37,556 bases of DNA. Source: Streptomyces sp. col6. Its GTDB lineage: Bacteria > Actinomycetota > Actinomycetes > Streptomycetales > Streptomycetaceae. The notes under the pieces were generated by a model. The model had not been told where the DNA came from. It saw only the letters and a program-made list of their open reading frames with translations, and searched no databases. Position 1 is the stretch's first letter; the number at the start of each line of letters is the position of its first letter. The stretch spans positions 68,639 through 106,194 of the forward strand of contig NZ_RDBL01000006.1 of the NCBI RefSeq assembly GCF_008042035.1, given 5' to 3'. Shown piece by piece: positions 1 through 7,900 of this stretch. The position numbers were made by a program, and so were the translations under genes.

Positions 1-1067
1 CCCCCGTAGAACAGCCCCTCCGCGCCGCCGGTCATCGAGGCGGTCGCGAACAGGCCGATGAGCAGGGTGCCGACGATGCCGCCGGCGAAGTGCACCCCGA
101 CGACGTCCAGCGAGTCGTCGTAGCCGAAGCGGAACTTCCACGCGACGGCGTACGAGCAGACGACGCCCGCCGCCAGCCCGACCGCGGCGCCGCCCAGGAT
201 GCCGACCGTGCCGCAGGCCGGCGTGATCGCGACCAGTCCGGCGACCGCGCCCGAGGCCGCACCGAAGGTGGTGGGGTGGCCGTCGCGCCGCTGCTCGACG
301 AAGAGCCAGCCCAGCAGTCCGGTGCAGCCGGCGACGAGCGTGTTGAGCATCGAGGCCGCCGCCAGGCCGTTCGCGGCGAGCGCGGAACCGCCGTTGAAGC
401 CGAGCCAGCCGAACCAGAGGAGGCCCGCGCCCAGCATCACCATCGGCAGGTTGTGCGGGCGCATCGCGTCCTTCCGGAACCCGATGCGCGGCCCCACCAC
501 CAGTGCCAGCGCCAGACCGGAGGAGCCGGAGGCGATCTCCACGACGAGCCCGCCCGCGAAGTCCAGCGCCCCCAGCGAGTCCTTGATCCAGCCGCCGGGC
601 CCCCAGACCCAGTGCGCGACGGGCGCGTATACGAGCAGCGTCCACACCGGTACGAAGACGAGCCAGGCCGCGAACTTCGTACGGTCCGCCACCGCGCCGC
701 TGATCAGCGCCGCCGTGATGATCGCGAAGGTCAGCTGGAATGTGGTGAACAGCAGGGTGGGCACCCCACCGGTCAGGGCGTCCGGGCCGATGTCCGCGAG
801 GCCCAGGTGCTCCAGGTTCCCCAGGAGTCCGCCGAACGCGTCGTCGCCGAAGACCAGCGAATAGCCCGCGACCAGCCAGACCACGGTGACCAGCGCGATC
901 GACACGAAGCTCATCATCAGCATGTTGAGGACGCTCTTCGTGCGGACCATGCCGCCGTAGAACAGCGCCAGCCCGGGGGTCATCAGCAGGACGAGAGCGG
1001 TGGCGGCGAGCAGCCAGGCGGTGTCGCCGGTGTCCAGGCCGGCCGCGGCCACGGTCACAGGGGTCAC
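1..1067 (-). CDS. amt: Ammonium transporter (Amt/Mep/Rh), C-terminus outside window
   Basis: Polytopic membrane channel for ammonium uptake. 355 residues are visible from a GTG start at 1067, which follows an AGGAGGG-like ribosome site; the 3' end lies beyond position 1. Amt signatures are clear: an N-terminal helix ending GLALFYGGMVR, FQLTFAIITAALISG (phenylalanine gate region), PVAHWVWGPGG, GALDFAGG, and a late helix with GVHFAGGIVG that carries the second pore histidine. The first pore histidine, normally in DFAGGxVVHINA, is Glu177 here (VVEIA, codon at 537-539), as in fungal Mep1/Mep3. A second in-frame GTG lies 9 nt downstream. The upstream region holds a GlnR-like site (1128-1165), which fits nitrogen control. 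Family assignment is firm; the effect of the histidine change is inferred. Confidence 0.95.
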   Translation of the reverse strand, partial: MTPVTVAAAGLDTGDTAWLLAATALVLLMTPGLALFYGGMVRTKSVLNMLMMSFVSIALVTVVWLVAGYSLVFGDDAFGGLLGNLEHLGLADIGPDALTGGVPTLLFTTFQLTFAIITAALISGAVADRTKFAAWLVFVPVWTLLVYAPVAHWVWGPGGWIKDSLGALDFAGGLVVEIASGSSGLALALVVGPRIGFRKDAMRPHNLPMVMLGAGLLWFGWLGFNGGSALAANGLAAASMLNTLVAGCTGLLGWLFVEQRRDGHPTTFGAASGAVAGLVAITPACGTVGILGGAAVGLAAGVVCSYAVAWKFRFGYDDSLDVVGVHFAGGIVGTLLIGLFATASMTGGAEGLFYG

Positions 1068-1127
1068 GGGGAAGTCCCTCCTCGGGGCGGGGAGCGGTGG
1101 GAGCGACTGCGAGCGTGACCGGCTCGC

Positions 1128-1165
1128 GTTTCGGCGAGAGACCCCGTGTGTTTCCGCCGTATTTC
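1128..1165 (-). promoter_or_regulatory. Probable GlnR operator upstream of amt
   Basis: Read on the minus strand, the site is GAAAT-n6-GAAAC-n6-GGTCT-n6-GAAAC. The two GAAAC half-sites are exactly 22 bp apart, as expected for the b1 and b2 boxes of actinobacterial GlnR sites (gTnAc-n6-GaAAc repeated). The a boxes match poorly. It lies about 60 bp before the amt start. amt genes are classic GlnR targets in Streptomyces; binding here is inferred. Confidence 0.6.
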
Positions 1166-1204
1166 ATTGCCCGGGTGTTGCCGAGATCTCACGGGGCGGC
1201 GAGG

Positions 1205-1258
1205 GGCGCGGGGCCCTCCCTCGGCGCGGGGCCCTCTCTCGGCGCGGGGCCCTCCTGA
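1205..1258. repeat. Three tandem copies of an 18-bp GC-rich unit
   Basis: The unit begins GGCGCGGGGCCCTC and starts at 1205, 1223 and 1241, with variation only in its last few bases. It lies between the convergent-side ends: just past the stop of the membrane protein gene (1278) and upstream of amt. Each unit contains a GGGCCC palindrome. It is in no supported coding frame. Confidence 0.85.
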
Positions 1259-1277
1259 GGTGCGGGGCTGCCCGTCC

Positions 1278-2909
1278 TCAGCAGCCGCCGCCCGTGAAGC
1301 GGGCGAGCCCGTACGCCGAGTCCAGCCGGTACGTCCCCGCCTTCCGCACGGTCAGCCGCGTCCACGCGCCGTCCTGCCGCAGACAGGCCCCGGCGGGCCC
1401 GTGCACGCGGAGCCAGGGGGAGTGGGCGAGGCGTACGGTCACCGAGCCCGCGCGCTCCATGCGCAGGGTCAGGTCCGCGTCGCTGCCCCCGGTGACCGTG
1501 GCGGGCGGGGGTGCGAGCGGGGTGGCGTCCCGGACCCGGTAGACCGTCCAGCCGCCGTCCTCCCACACCTTCTCCAGCCAGGGCAGCCCGCCCCTGACCA
1601 GCGCCGCTTCGGCCTCGGCGGGCACGTCGGGCCGGCCGTGGTGCAGGACGACGAGGCCCACGGCCCAGCGGTCGAGCCAGGCGCGGTAGCGGTCCGGGGT
1701 GAGCCCGCCCTCGTAGAACAGCCGGCCGCGCTCGACGTCGAGCTGGCGGTTCCAGCCCCGGGCCATGTTCACGTGCGGGGCGAGGAGGGCGGCCTCCCGG
1801 TGGTTGCGCGCCGGGACGACCTCCACGCGGACCCGGTCGGCGCCCAGCCGGTCGAGCGCGGTGACGACGCCCCCGGTGCGCGAGGCCCAGGCCGGCACGG
1901 TGGTGGTGACGCGCAGGTCGTCCAGGGTCCTGTCGACGAGCCACAGCCCGCAGAGCACGAGGGCGGCGGCCAGCACCCCCGTACGCACCCACGCCCTGGC
2001 CCGGCCCGTGTCGAGGACGGCGGCGCACAGCACCGGTACGGCGAGGAGTCCGAGGAGCCGTTCGACGTTCGTGCCGATGGGGGACGGTACAAGGAACGTG
2101 AGCAGCACGCCGACGGCGTACACGACGGCCCCGTGACGCGTGACCCGCCACTCCCGCGCCCGGGGCGCCGCGAGCGCGAGGACCACGCAGACGAGGACCG
2201 GCATCCAGACCTGTGAGGCGTGGATGGGCTGTTCGCCGCGGATCGGGAACAGCAGCGTGGTGGCCCCGACGACCGCGAAGAACGGCACCGCCAGCACGGC
2301 CCCGGTGCGCCATCGCCGGTCGAGGAGGTACGCCGCGCCCGCCACGACCAGGAACAGCCCGGCCACCGGGCTTGCCATGGTGGCCAGAGCCCCCGCCACT
2401 ACGGCCACGACGGCCCGGCCGGCGTACCGGCAGGCGACGAGCCCGATGGCGACGCCGAGCGCGAAGGTCGTACGCCCCGAAGCGACGTTGCACCACAGGG
2501 CGAACGCGGCGAGCAGCGCGGGCGCGAGCGGGTGGCGCATGCCCGTACGCACGAGGAGACGGGCCATCAGCCAGGTCGCGGCGAGCCCGGAGAGGACGGA
2601 GACCGTCCGGACGCCGACGAGGGCCATCACGTACGAGGAGAGGACGCTGTAGCCGGCGGTGTGCGTCCCGCCGTACCAGGAGAGGTTGTACGCCGATCCC
2701 GGGTGCCGCGCGGTGAACCCGGCCCAGGCCAGCTGCGCGGCGAGGTCACCGCCGCCGGTGGCCAGGACGGCGGCCCACACGGCGTACAGCGGCAGCACGG
2801 TGGCGACGGAGACCAGTGGTACACGGTGGACCCGCCACCACGACGGCCGCCGCTTCGGCTCCCGTTCGGGGACGTCCGCGTCCGCCCGTACCCCCAGATC
2901 GACCACCAT
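1278..2909 (-). CDS. Polytopic membrane protein, possible GT-C type glycosyltransferase-like
   Basis: A 543-residue protein with a short basic cytoplasmic N-terminus (EPKRRPSWWRVHR), about ten hydrophobic segments over residues 35-350, and a soluble C-terminal region of about 190 residues ending in a beta-rich part (LRMERAGSVTVRLAHSPWLRVHGP). This layout, a multi-helix membrane domain followed by an extracytoplasmic domain, resembles actinobacterial GT-C glycosyltransferase-like proteins, often annotated only as integral membrane protein. I see no decisive catalytic motif. A longer reading frame continues upstream to 3005, but I choose ATG 2909 because a TAGGGT -10 box ends 7 nt before it, giving a leaderless transcript. 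Function unknown. Confidence 0.8.
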   Translation of the reverse strand: MVVDLGVRADADVPEREPKRRPSWWRVHRVPLVSVATVLPLYAVWAAVLATGGGDLAAQLAWAGFTARHPGSAYNLSWYGGTHTAGYSVLSSYVMALVGVRTVSVLSGLAATWLMARLLVRTGMRHPLAPALLAAFALWCNVASGRTTFALGVAIGLVACRYAGRAVVAVVAGALATMASPVAGLFLVVAGAAYLLDRRWRTGAVLAVPFFAVVGATTLLFPIRGEQPIHASQVWMPVLVCVVLALAAPRAREWRVTRHGAVVYAVGVLLTFLVPSPIGTNVERLLGLLAVPVLCAAVLDTGRARAWVRTGVLAAALVLCGLWLVDRTLDDLRVTTTVPAWASRTGGVVTALDRLGADRVRVEVVPARNHREAALLAPHVNMARGWNRQLDVERGRLFYEGGLTPDRYRAWLDRWAVGLVVLHHGRPDVPAEAEAALVRGGLPWLEKVWEDGGWTVYRVRDATPLAPPPATVTGGSDADLTLRMERAGSVTVRLAHSPWLRVHGPAGACLRQDGAWTRLTVRKAGTYRLDSAYGLARFTGGGC

Positions 2910-2916
2910 CCGCCAC

Positions 2917-2922
2917 ACCCTA
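2917..2922 (-). promoter_or_regulatory. -10 box TAGGGT for leaderless membrane protein mRNA
   Basis: TAGGGT on the minus strand ends 7 nt before ATG 2909, so transcription should begin at or next to the start codon. There is no Shine-Dalgarno sequence. The -35 is weak. Confidence 0.55.
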
Positions 2923-3076
2923 GGACAGGCCCCGGGGGCTCCACGGAACCGGCGGACCGGGAGCAAGGGACACAACACGGCGTGTCCGCAGGGTCGCTGT
3001 GCCATCTTTCGATCAAGACGTGAAGATCACCCGGCGGTTGACGCCCGGCTGTTGACGGACGAATGGATGGCACGAC

Positions 3077-4027
3077 ATGACCAGCGAGAGCCCCAGGCTG
3101 TACGAACTGCTCGACGACCGGTTCCGCTCGGGCCGTTGCATGAACGGCGACGAGGCCCTGGAGGTGCTGTACACCGGGTGCCGCTGGGCGGAGGGCCCGG
3201 TGTACGTGCCGGCCTGGCGGCAGGTGATCTGGAGCGACATCCCCAACGACCGGATGCTGCGCTGGGACGAGGAGACCGAGGCCGTCGGTGTCTTCCGCCG
3301 CACGGCGGGCCACCCGAACGGCAACACCCTCGACCGGCAGGGCCGCCTGATCACCTGCGAGCAGGGCAACCGGCGGGTGACGCGGACCGAGCACGACGGC
3401 ACGGTCACGGTCCTGGCGGACCGCTGGCACGCCAAGCGGCTGAACAGCCCGAACGACGCGACGGTGAAGTCGGACGGCTCGATCTGGTTCTCCGACCCGG
3501 ACTTCGGCATCACCAGCGACTACGAGGGCTACCGCGCCGAGAGCGAGATCGGCGCCAACAACGTCTACCGGATCGACCCCGGCACCGGGGAGGTGCGGCT
3601 CGTCGCGGACGGCTTCGGCGCGCCGAACGGCCTGGTCTTCTCGGCCGACGAGCAGCGGCTGTACGTCTCCGACACCCGGGCGGGCCTCATCCGCGTCTTC
3701 GGCGTACGGGACGACGGCACGCTCTCGGACGGCGAGGTCTTCGCCGAGGCCGGTGCCCGTCTGGGCGCCCGGTTCGACAACCTGCGTTTCGACGACGGCG
3801 GCCGGCTGTGGGCCGCCGCGATGAACGACGGGGTCCACTGCTACGACCCCGACGGCACGCTCATCGGCCGGCTCAACGTGCCGGAGGCGGTGGCGAACAT
3901 CTCCTGGGGCGGCGCGAAGCGCAACCGCCTCTTCATCACGGCGGAGACGAGCCTCTACTCGGTGGTCATGGGCGTCACGGGCACCCACCCGACGGGGCCG
4001 GGCCACCGTCCCTGGCTCGGCCGGTAG
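3077..4027 (+). CDS. SMP-30/gluconolactonase/LRE family protein
   Basis: A 316-residue six-bladed beta-propeller lactonase of the SMP-30 family, expected to hydrolyse a sugar or other lactone with a bound divalent metal in the cytosol. Candidate metal or substrate residues are Glu39 (CRWAEGPVY), Asn126 (LNSPNDAT), Asn184 (FGAPNGLVFS) and Asp234 (RFDNLRFDDGGRLW), each in the family's usual context. Repeated D-G-x-[LI]-W and YxSD elements mark the blades. Length is normal and there is no signal peptide. The ribosome site before ATG 3077 is weak. It is divergent from the membrane protein and upstream of the xylanase, so a role in sugar catabolism is possible; the substrate cannot be read. Confidence 0.9.
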   Translation: MTSESPRLYELLDDRFRSGRCMNGDEALEVLYTGCRWAEGPVYVPAWRQVIWSDIPNDRMLRWDEETEAVGVFRRTAGHPNGNTLDRQGRLITCEQGNRRVTRTEHDGTVTVLADRWHAKRLNSPNDATVKSDGSIWFSDPDFGITSDYEGYRAESEIGANNVYRIDPGTGEVRLVADGFGAPNGLVFSADEQRLYVSDTRAGLIRVFGVRDDGTLSDGEVFAEAGARLGARFDNLRFDDGGRLWAAAMNDGVHCYDPDGTLIGRLNVPEAVANISWGGAKRNRLFITAETSLYSVVMGVTGTHPTGPGHRPWLGR

Positions 4028-4044
4028 AGGGCTCCACGACGCTC

Positions 4045-4055
4045 CGAAACTTTCG
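4045..4055. promoter_or_regulatory. CGAAACTTTCG operator upstream of xylanase
   Basis: CGAAA-C-TTTCG is a palindrome about a single central base, starting 18 bp after the SMP-30 stop. From memory it matches the conserved element reported upstream of Streptomyces xylanase genes. A related pair lies at 4179-4206. Confidence 0.7.
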
Positions 4056-4153
4056 CAATGGGTGGTGCGTGATCGCGTGGCGTTGGCTGCCTTCGCGTGA
4101 ATTCGGGCAGGGCTACTGACGAGGAGGTCGCCGCTGAGCTGGTTGATTGTCCA

Positions 4154-4176
4154 AATGCCTTGCTGTGTAAGGCATT
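4154..4176. promoter_or_regulatory. 8-bp inverted repeat, second candidate operator
   Basis: AATGCCTT (4154-4161) and AAGGCATT (4169-4176) are perfect inverted arms around a 7-nt centre. The repeat is AT-rich for this genome and has no U tract, so an operator is more likely than a terminator. It ends only 2 bp before the CGAAA-type repeat. Confidence 0.5.
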
Positions 4177-4178
4177 CG

Positions 4179-4206
4179 ACAGTTTCGCAACTCTTGCCGA
4201 AACTGT
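4179..4206. promoter_or_regulatory. Xylanase operator: ACAGTTTCG inverted repeat
   Basis: ACAGTTTCG (4179-4187) and CGAAACTGT (4198-4206) form perfect 9-bp arms around 10 bp. The right arm touches the candidate -35 box, so a protein bound here should block RNA polymerase. It contains the same CGAAA core as 4045-4055. Confidence 0.75.
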
Positions 4207-4234
4207 TGACACCCCTTGGGGTCGGTCCAACACT
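4206..4234 (+). promoter_or_regulatory. Candidate xylanase promoter
   Basis: TTGACA at 4206-4211, a 17-bp gap, then AACACT at 4229-4234. The -35 is a perfect consensus, the -10 moderate. It leaves a leader of about 55 nt before GTG 4296. Confidence 0.55.
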
Positions 4235-4295
4235 GAGCGCCGTCGGCAGCCCTCGCCGACGACGCCCCGCTCATGAGGACGAGGAGGAGCTCCCC

Positions 4296-5321
4296 GTGTA
4301 CGCAACCCCCGCACATCCCACGAGCCACCCGCGAGGCCGCACCGGACCGATAGACGGCCTCAGGCTGTTCATCCGCAGTGCCTTCGCCCTGGTGATGGCG
4401 GCCGTCGCGGCGATCGCCCTGCCCGGCACCGCCACCGCCGACACCACCGTCACCTCCAACCAGACGGGCACCAACAACGGCTACTACTACTCGTTCTGGA
4501 CCGACAGTCCCGGCACCGTCTCGATGAACCTCGGTTCCGGCGGCAGCTACGGAACCTCCTGGAGCAACACCGGGAACTTCGTCGCCGGCAAGGGCTGGAG
4601 CACCGGCGGACGCCGCAGCGTGACCTACTCCGGCTCCTTCAATCCGTCGGGCAACGCCTATCTGGCCCTCTACGGCTGGTCGCAGAACCCGCTCGTCGAG
4701 TACTACATCGTCGACAACTGGGGCACCTACCGGCCCACCGGCACCTTCAAGGGCACCGTCACCAGTGACGGCGGGACGTACGACATCTACGAGACGACCC
4801 GGACCAACGCCCCCTCGATCGAGGGCAACAAGACCTTCCAGCAGTACTGGAGCGTCCGCCAGTCCAAGCGCACCGGAGGCACCATCACCACCGGCAACCA
4901 CTTCGACGCCTGGGCCCAGCACGGGATGAACCTCGGCAGCTTCAACTACATGATCATGGCCACCGAGGGCTACCAGAGCAGCGGCAGCTCCAGCATCACG
5001 CTGGGCGGCACATCCGGCGGCGGCGACAACGGGGGCGGCACCGGCGGCGGCAGCAACGGCTGCACCGCGACCCTCTCCGCGGGCCAGCAGTGGAGCGACC
5101 GCTACAACCTGAACGTCGCGGTCTCCGGCTCCAGCAACTGGACCGTGACCATGAACGTGCCCTCCCCGGAGAAGGTCCTCTCCACCTGGAACACCAGCGC
5201 CAGTTATCCCAGCGCCCAGGTGCTGACCGCCAAACCCAACGGCAGCGGCAACACCTTCGGCGTCACCATCCAGAGCAACGGAACCTGGACCTGGCCGACG
5301 GTGTCCTGCAGCACGGCCTGA
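4296..5321 (+). CDS. xlnB: Secreted endo-1,4-beta-xylanase, GH11 plus CBM2
   Basis: A 341-residue exported xylanase that cuts xylan backbones. Start GTG 4296 follows GAGGAGGAG by about 6 nt. Residues 1-48 form a signal peptide with a hydrophobic core ([15 protein letters not shown]) and likely cleavage after ATA. The GH11 domain covers about 52-238, with nucleophile Glu135 (PLVEYYIV) and acid/base Glu224 ([10 protein letters not shown]). A Gly/Ser/Asn linker follows at 238-254. A CBM2-type module fills 255-341, bracketed by Cys256 and Cys338 with aromatic residues for polysaccharide contact. Order and length match Streptomyces lividans XlnB. It stands alone with palindromic operators upstream and a strong terminator downstream. 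The xlnB name rests on overall resemblance. Confidence 0.95.
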   Translation: MYATPAHPTSHPRGRTGPIDGLRLFIRSAFALVMAAVAAIALPGTATADTTVTSNQTGTNNGYYYSFWTDSPGTVSMNLGSGGSYGTSWSNTGNFVAGKGWSTGGRRSVTYSGSFNPSGNAYLALYGWSQNPLVEYYIVDNWGTYRPTGTFKGTVTSDGGTYDIYETTRTNAPSIEGNKTFQQYWSVRQSKRTGGTITTGNHFDAWAQHGMNLGSFNYMIMATEGYQSSGSSSITLGGTSGGGDNGGGTGGGSNGCTATLSAGQQWSDRYNLNVAVSGSSNWTVTMNVPSPEKVLSTWNTSASYPSAQVLTAKPNGSGNTFGVTIQSNGTWTWPTVSCSTA

Positions 5322-5326
5322 CCCGG

Positions 5327-5364
5327 CGGGTGCCCCGGGCGGCGGCGGCCGCCCGGGGCACCCG
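5327..5364. terminator. Bidirectional terminator between xylanase and GT2 genes
   Basis: CGGGTGCCCCGGGC (5327-5340) and GCCCGGGGCACCCG (5351-5364) are perfect 14-bp arms, with further pairing inside the 10-nt centre. It lies between two convergent stop codons (5321 and 5388). It has no long U tract, as is usual in Streptomyces. Confidence 0.85.
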
Positions 5365-5387
5365 CGCGGCTCCCGGGCGGATGCGGG

Positions 5388-6302
5388 TCAGAGGATCGGA
5401 GGCCGGCCCAGGCGGGTCATCCGCCACACGGTCCGCCAGCGCATCGGCGCACGCTCTCCGGCCGGTGTCCTGACCCCCTCGGCGAAGCCGCCCCACCACG
5501 CCTTGAGACCGGTCAGCGAACGCATCCGCAGCATGGCCAGCGCGATCCACACCCCGAGGTAGACCGGGATCAGCGGGACGGGAAGCCTCCTGCGCGCGAG
5601 CCACACCCGGTTCCGCGCGGTGAACCGGTAGTAGACCGCGTGCCGGGCCGGAGACGTCCTCGGGTGCTGGAGCACGAGCGTCGGCACGTAACGGATCTCC
5701 CACCCGCCGTCCAGCGCCCGCCACGCGAGGTCGGACTCCTCGTGGCCGAAGAAGAACTCCCCGGGCCACAGGCCGATCTGCCGCAGCATGGGCATCGAGA
5801 AGGCGTGGCCGCCGCCGAGGAACGCGGTCACCGGCCCCCCGCGCATCGGATCGCCCGCCCGCAGCCTGGGCACCCACCGCCGTTCGGTCCGCCCGTGCTC
5901 GTCGGCGACCCGGAACCCGATGATCCCGAGCCTCGGGTCCTGCGCGAAGTGCCGCCGCACCTCACGGAACACGTCCGTCGCGATGAGCAGCCCGTCGTCG
6001 TCCAACTCGACGACGACATCGACCTCGTCCGCGTCGCGCAGCAGCTCCAGCCCCACGTTGCGCCCCCCGGGGCACCCCAGGTTCTCGGTGAGCGGCACCT
6101 TGGTCACGACGGTGGCGCCGGAGGTGCCCGCCGCGCTCAGCACATCGGTCGAAACGTCGTCGAGCGAGGTCGCGTTGCCCACGATCACCACCCGCGCGGC
6201 CGGCACGTCCTGCTTCGCCACGGACGCGAGCAGCGCCTCCAGCTCCCGGGGGCGCGTCCCCATGGTCACGATGACGACCCCGATACGCGGCGACAAGGGC
6301 AT
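5388..6302 (-). CDS. Family 2 glycosyltransferase
   Basis: A 304-residue cytosolic inverting glycosyltransferase with a GT-A fold. The N-terminus (IGVVIVTMGTRPRELEALLASV) is the usual nucleotide-sugar strand. ENLGCPGGRNVGL and the acidic ELDDDG, about residue 99, supply the metal-binding DxD. GGGHAFSMPM and FFFGHEESDLAWRAL are the acceptor and ED-type catalytic-base regions of rhamnosyltransferase-like GT2 proteins. The C-terminal 80 residues include a short hydrophobic segment (PVYLGVWIALAMLRM) and may sit on the membrane. ATG 6302 follows GTGGAGTGAG, and TAGCAT (6335-6340) is a probable -10. No sugar or acceptor gene neighbours it, so the product is unknown. Confidence 0.9.
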   Translation of the reverse strand: MPLSPRIGVVIVTMGTRPRELEALLASVAKQDVPAARVVIVGNATSLDDVSTDVLSAAGTSGATVVTKVPLTENLGCPGGRNVGLELLRDADEVDVVVELDDDGLLIATDVFREVRRHFAQDPRLGIIGFRVADEHGRTERRWVPRLRAGDPMRGGPVTAFLGGGHAFSMPMLRQIGLWPGEFFFGHEESDLAWRALDGGWEIRYVPTLVLQHPRTSPARHAVYYRFTARNRVWLARRRLPVPLIPVYLGVWIALAMLRMRSLTGLKAWWGGFAEGVRTPAGERAPMRWRTVWRMTRLGRPPIL

Positions 6303-6334
6303 GGTGGCTCACTCCACTGATCGACGAGGCCCCG

Positions 6335-6340
6335 ATGCTA
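6335..6340 (-). promoter_or_regulatory. -10 box TAGCAT for GT2 gene
   Basis: TAGCAT on the minus strand, 32 nt before ATG 6302. GTGAGT sits 18 bp upstream as a weak -35. Confidence 0.45.
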
Positions 6341-6365
6341 GGCCCTGTCCGGCGCCGTACTCACC

Positions 6366-6390
6366 GGACCGGCCCACGTCGGGCCGGTCC
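6366..6390. terminator. Terminator after SDR gene
   Basis: GGACCGGCCC (6366-6375) and GGGCCGGTCC (6381-6390) are perfect 10-bp arms around ACGTC, downstream of the SDR stop at 6423. Confidence 0.7.
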
Positions 6391-6422
6391 CGCCCCGCTC
6401 AGGTCGCCGCTCGGGTCGCCGT

Positions 6423-7181
6423 TCATGCCGCCGCTCCGCTGTCGACGACCAGGTCCGTGCCGACCACCGCGCCGGCCGCCGGCGAGGCGAGGTACAGCAC
6501 CGCGGCCGCCACCTCCTCGGCCCTCGCGAGCCTGCCGAGCGGGTTCTGCGACTTCACCCGCTCCGCCCGCTCGGCCTCGGTCTCACCCGGGTGGAGGGAC
6601 ATGGGCGCGTCGGAGGCACCCGGGCTGACCGCGTTGACGCGGATGCCCTCGTGGATGTGATCGAGGGCGGCGGCTCGGGTCAGCGCGGAGACGGCCGCCT
6701 TCGAGGTGATGTAGGCGGCGGCGTGCGGTATCCGCAGGTGGGCGCCGAGGTTGGAGGCGATGTTGACGATGACCCCGCCGCCATTGCCCCTCATATGCGC
6801 TATCTCGTGCTTCATCGCCAGCCAGACACCGGTGACATTGGTCCGCAGCACCGCATCCCAGTCCTCCTCGCTCACGTCCGCCACCGGGCCGGAACCCCGC
6901 AGTATTCCGGCGTTGTTGACCGCGACATGGAGACCGCCGAAGCGGGCCACGCTCTCCTGGACGAGATGGCGGACCTGGTCCGAGTCGGTGACATCGGCGA
7001 CCACGGCGGCGGCGGTGCCTCCGGCCGTCTCGATGAGGCGCACCGTCTCGTCGAGGGACGCCCGGGTGCGCCCCGCGACCACCACGGACGCGCCTTCGGC
7101 GGCGAAGGCCAGCGCGGTGGCGCGGCCCAGACCGGAGCCGGCACCTGTGACGAGGGCGGTCCTGTCGATGAAGCGGTTCAC
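6423..7181 (-). CDS. SDR family NAD(P)-dependent oxidoreductase
   Basis: A 252-residue classical short-chain dehydrogenase/reductase. It has the cofactor loop TGAGSGLG, the DVTD acidic residue pair, NNAG, catalytic Ser in IASN, YITSK (Tyr and Lys), and the PG motif after NAVSPGAS. Arg in AGRTRAS suggests NADPH preference. An earlier GTG at 7187 lies only 2 nt from the GAGGAG ribosome site; the GTG at 7181 lies 8 nt away, so I prefer it. A TetR operator (7220-7243) sits upstream and the TetR gene follows on the same strand, so the enzyme is probably induced by its own substrate or a toxic compound. The substrate is not readable. Confidence 0.93.
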   Translation of the reverse strand: MNRFIDRTALVTGAGSGLGRATALAFAAEGASVVVAGRTRASLDETVRLIETAGGTAAAVVADVTDSDQVRHLVQESVARFGGLHVAVNNAGILRGSGPVADVSEEDWDAVLRTNVTGVWLAMKHEIAHMRGNGGGVIVNIASNLGAHLRIPHAAAYITSKAAVSALTRAAALDHIHEGIRVNAVSPGASDAPMSLHPGETEAERAERVKSQNPLGRLARAEEVAAAVLYLASPAAGAVVGTDLVVDSGAAA

Positions 7182-7219
7182 TTCCACAACTCCTCTGTAG
7201 GAACGAGCGCTGAATCTTT

Positions 7220-7243
7220 ATACTGGACCGAACGTTCCAGTAT
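7220..7243. promoter_or_regulatory. TetR operator at SDR promoter
   Basis: ATACTGGA (7220-7227) and TCCAGTAT (7236-7243) are perfect 8-bp arms. The centre contributes GACCGAACGTTCCA (7226-7239), which recurs at the promoter of the neighbouring TetR gene with one base changed. Confidence 0.8.
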
Positions 7244-7308
7244 GGCGACGTGCGAAGTTGCTCACCTCGGGCCCGAGGCGGCGGGTCGTTCGGTCCTGTC
7301 GGGGTGGG

Positions 7309-7893
7309 TCAGTCCAGCAGGCTCAGGGCCTGCTCGGTGGCGTCCCGTACGCGGGCCGGATCGCTGGACGCCTTGCCGACGACCCGCACGCCCTGGAGCA
7401 GGACGAGCAGCAGGCGGGCCAGTGCGCGGGGATCGCGATCCTCCGGCAACTCGCCCTGGGCCTGGGCCCGTATGAGCGCGGAGTGCAGCGGAGTTTCGAG
7501 ATGCTGCCAGCTGATCTCGACCCGGCGGGCCGCTGCCGTGTCGTGCGGTGCCAGCTCGGAAGCGGTGTTGGTGATGAGGCACCCGTGCAGCCGCCCCTCC
7601 AGGGAGGTGGCCTCTTCCGAGAAGCGGCGCACCACGGCCCGGACGGCGGGCAGAGCCGGCCCCGGCTGGGACAGCTCCGCGAGAAGGAGCGGATCGCGCC
7701 CCTCCGCGTAACGGTCCATGGCCTTCAGGAACAGCTCGTGCTTGTTCCCGAAGGTGGCGTAGATGCTGGCCCGTCCGATGCCGAGATGCTCGACGAGGTC
7801 GGCCATCGACGTCGCTTCGTAGCCGCGCTGCCAGAACAGTTCTAGGGCTGCCTGCAGTGCGGCCTCCGGATCGAATTCCTTGGTCCTGGCCAC
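7309..7893 (-). CDS. TetR/AcrR family regulator
   Basis: A 194-residue repressor. The N-terminal helix-turn-helix is typical (ALELFWQRGYEATSMADLVEHLGIGRASIYATFGNK across its length), and the C-terminal ligand domain contains GCLITNTASELA, characteristic of the YxaF/LmrA-like branch. TTG 7899 is possible, but GTG 7893 lies 7 nt after TACGCT (7901-7906), with TTGACC 18 bp further up, so a leaderless GTG start is preferred. A copy of the shared operator overlaps the -35 box, so it should repress itself and the SDR gene. Confidence 0.92.
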   Translation of the reverse strand: MARTKEFDPEAALQAALELFWQRGYEATSMADLVEHLGIGRASIYATFGNKHELFLKAMDRYAEGRDPLLLAELSQPGPALPAVRAVVRRFSEEATSLEGRLHGCLITNTASELAPHDTAAARRVEISWQHLETPLHSALIRAQAQGELPEDRDPRALARLLLVLLQGVRVVGKASSDPARVRDATEQALSLLD

Positions 7894-7900
7894 ATCCAAG

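Noticed and set aside
90..1118. 342-residue open frame on the plus strand
   Set aside because: Antisense to the ammonium transporter; no family likeness and no ribosome site.
1189..1278. EGPAPR peptide repeat in an alternative frame
   Set aside because: It is only the translation of the 18-bp DNA repeat past the stop of the real gene and has no support as coding.
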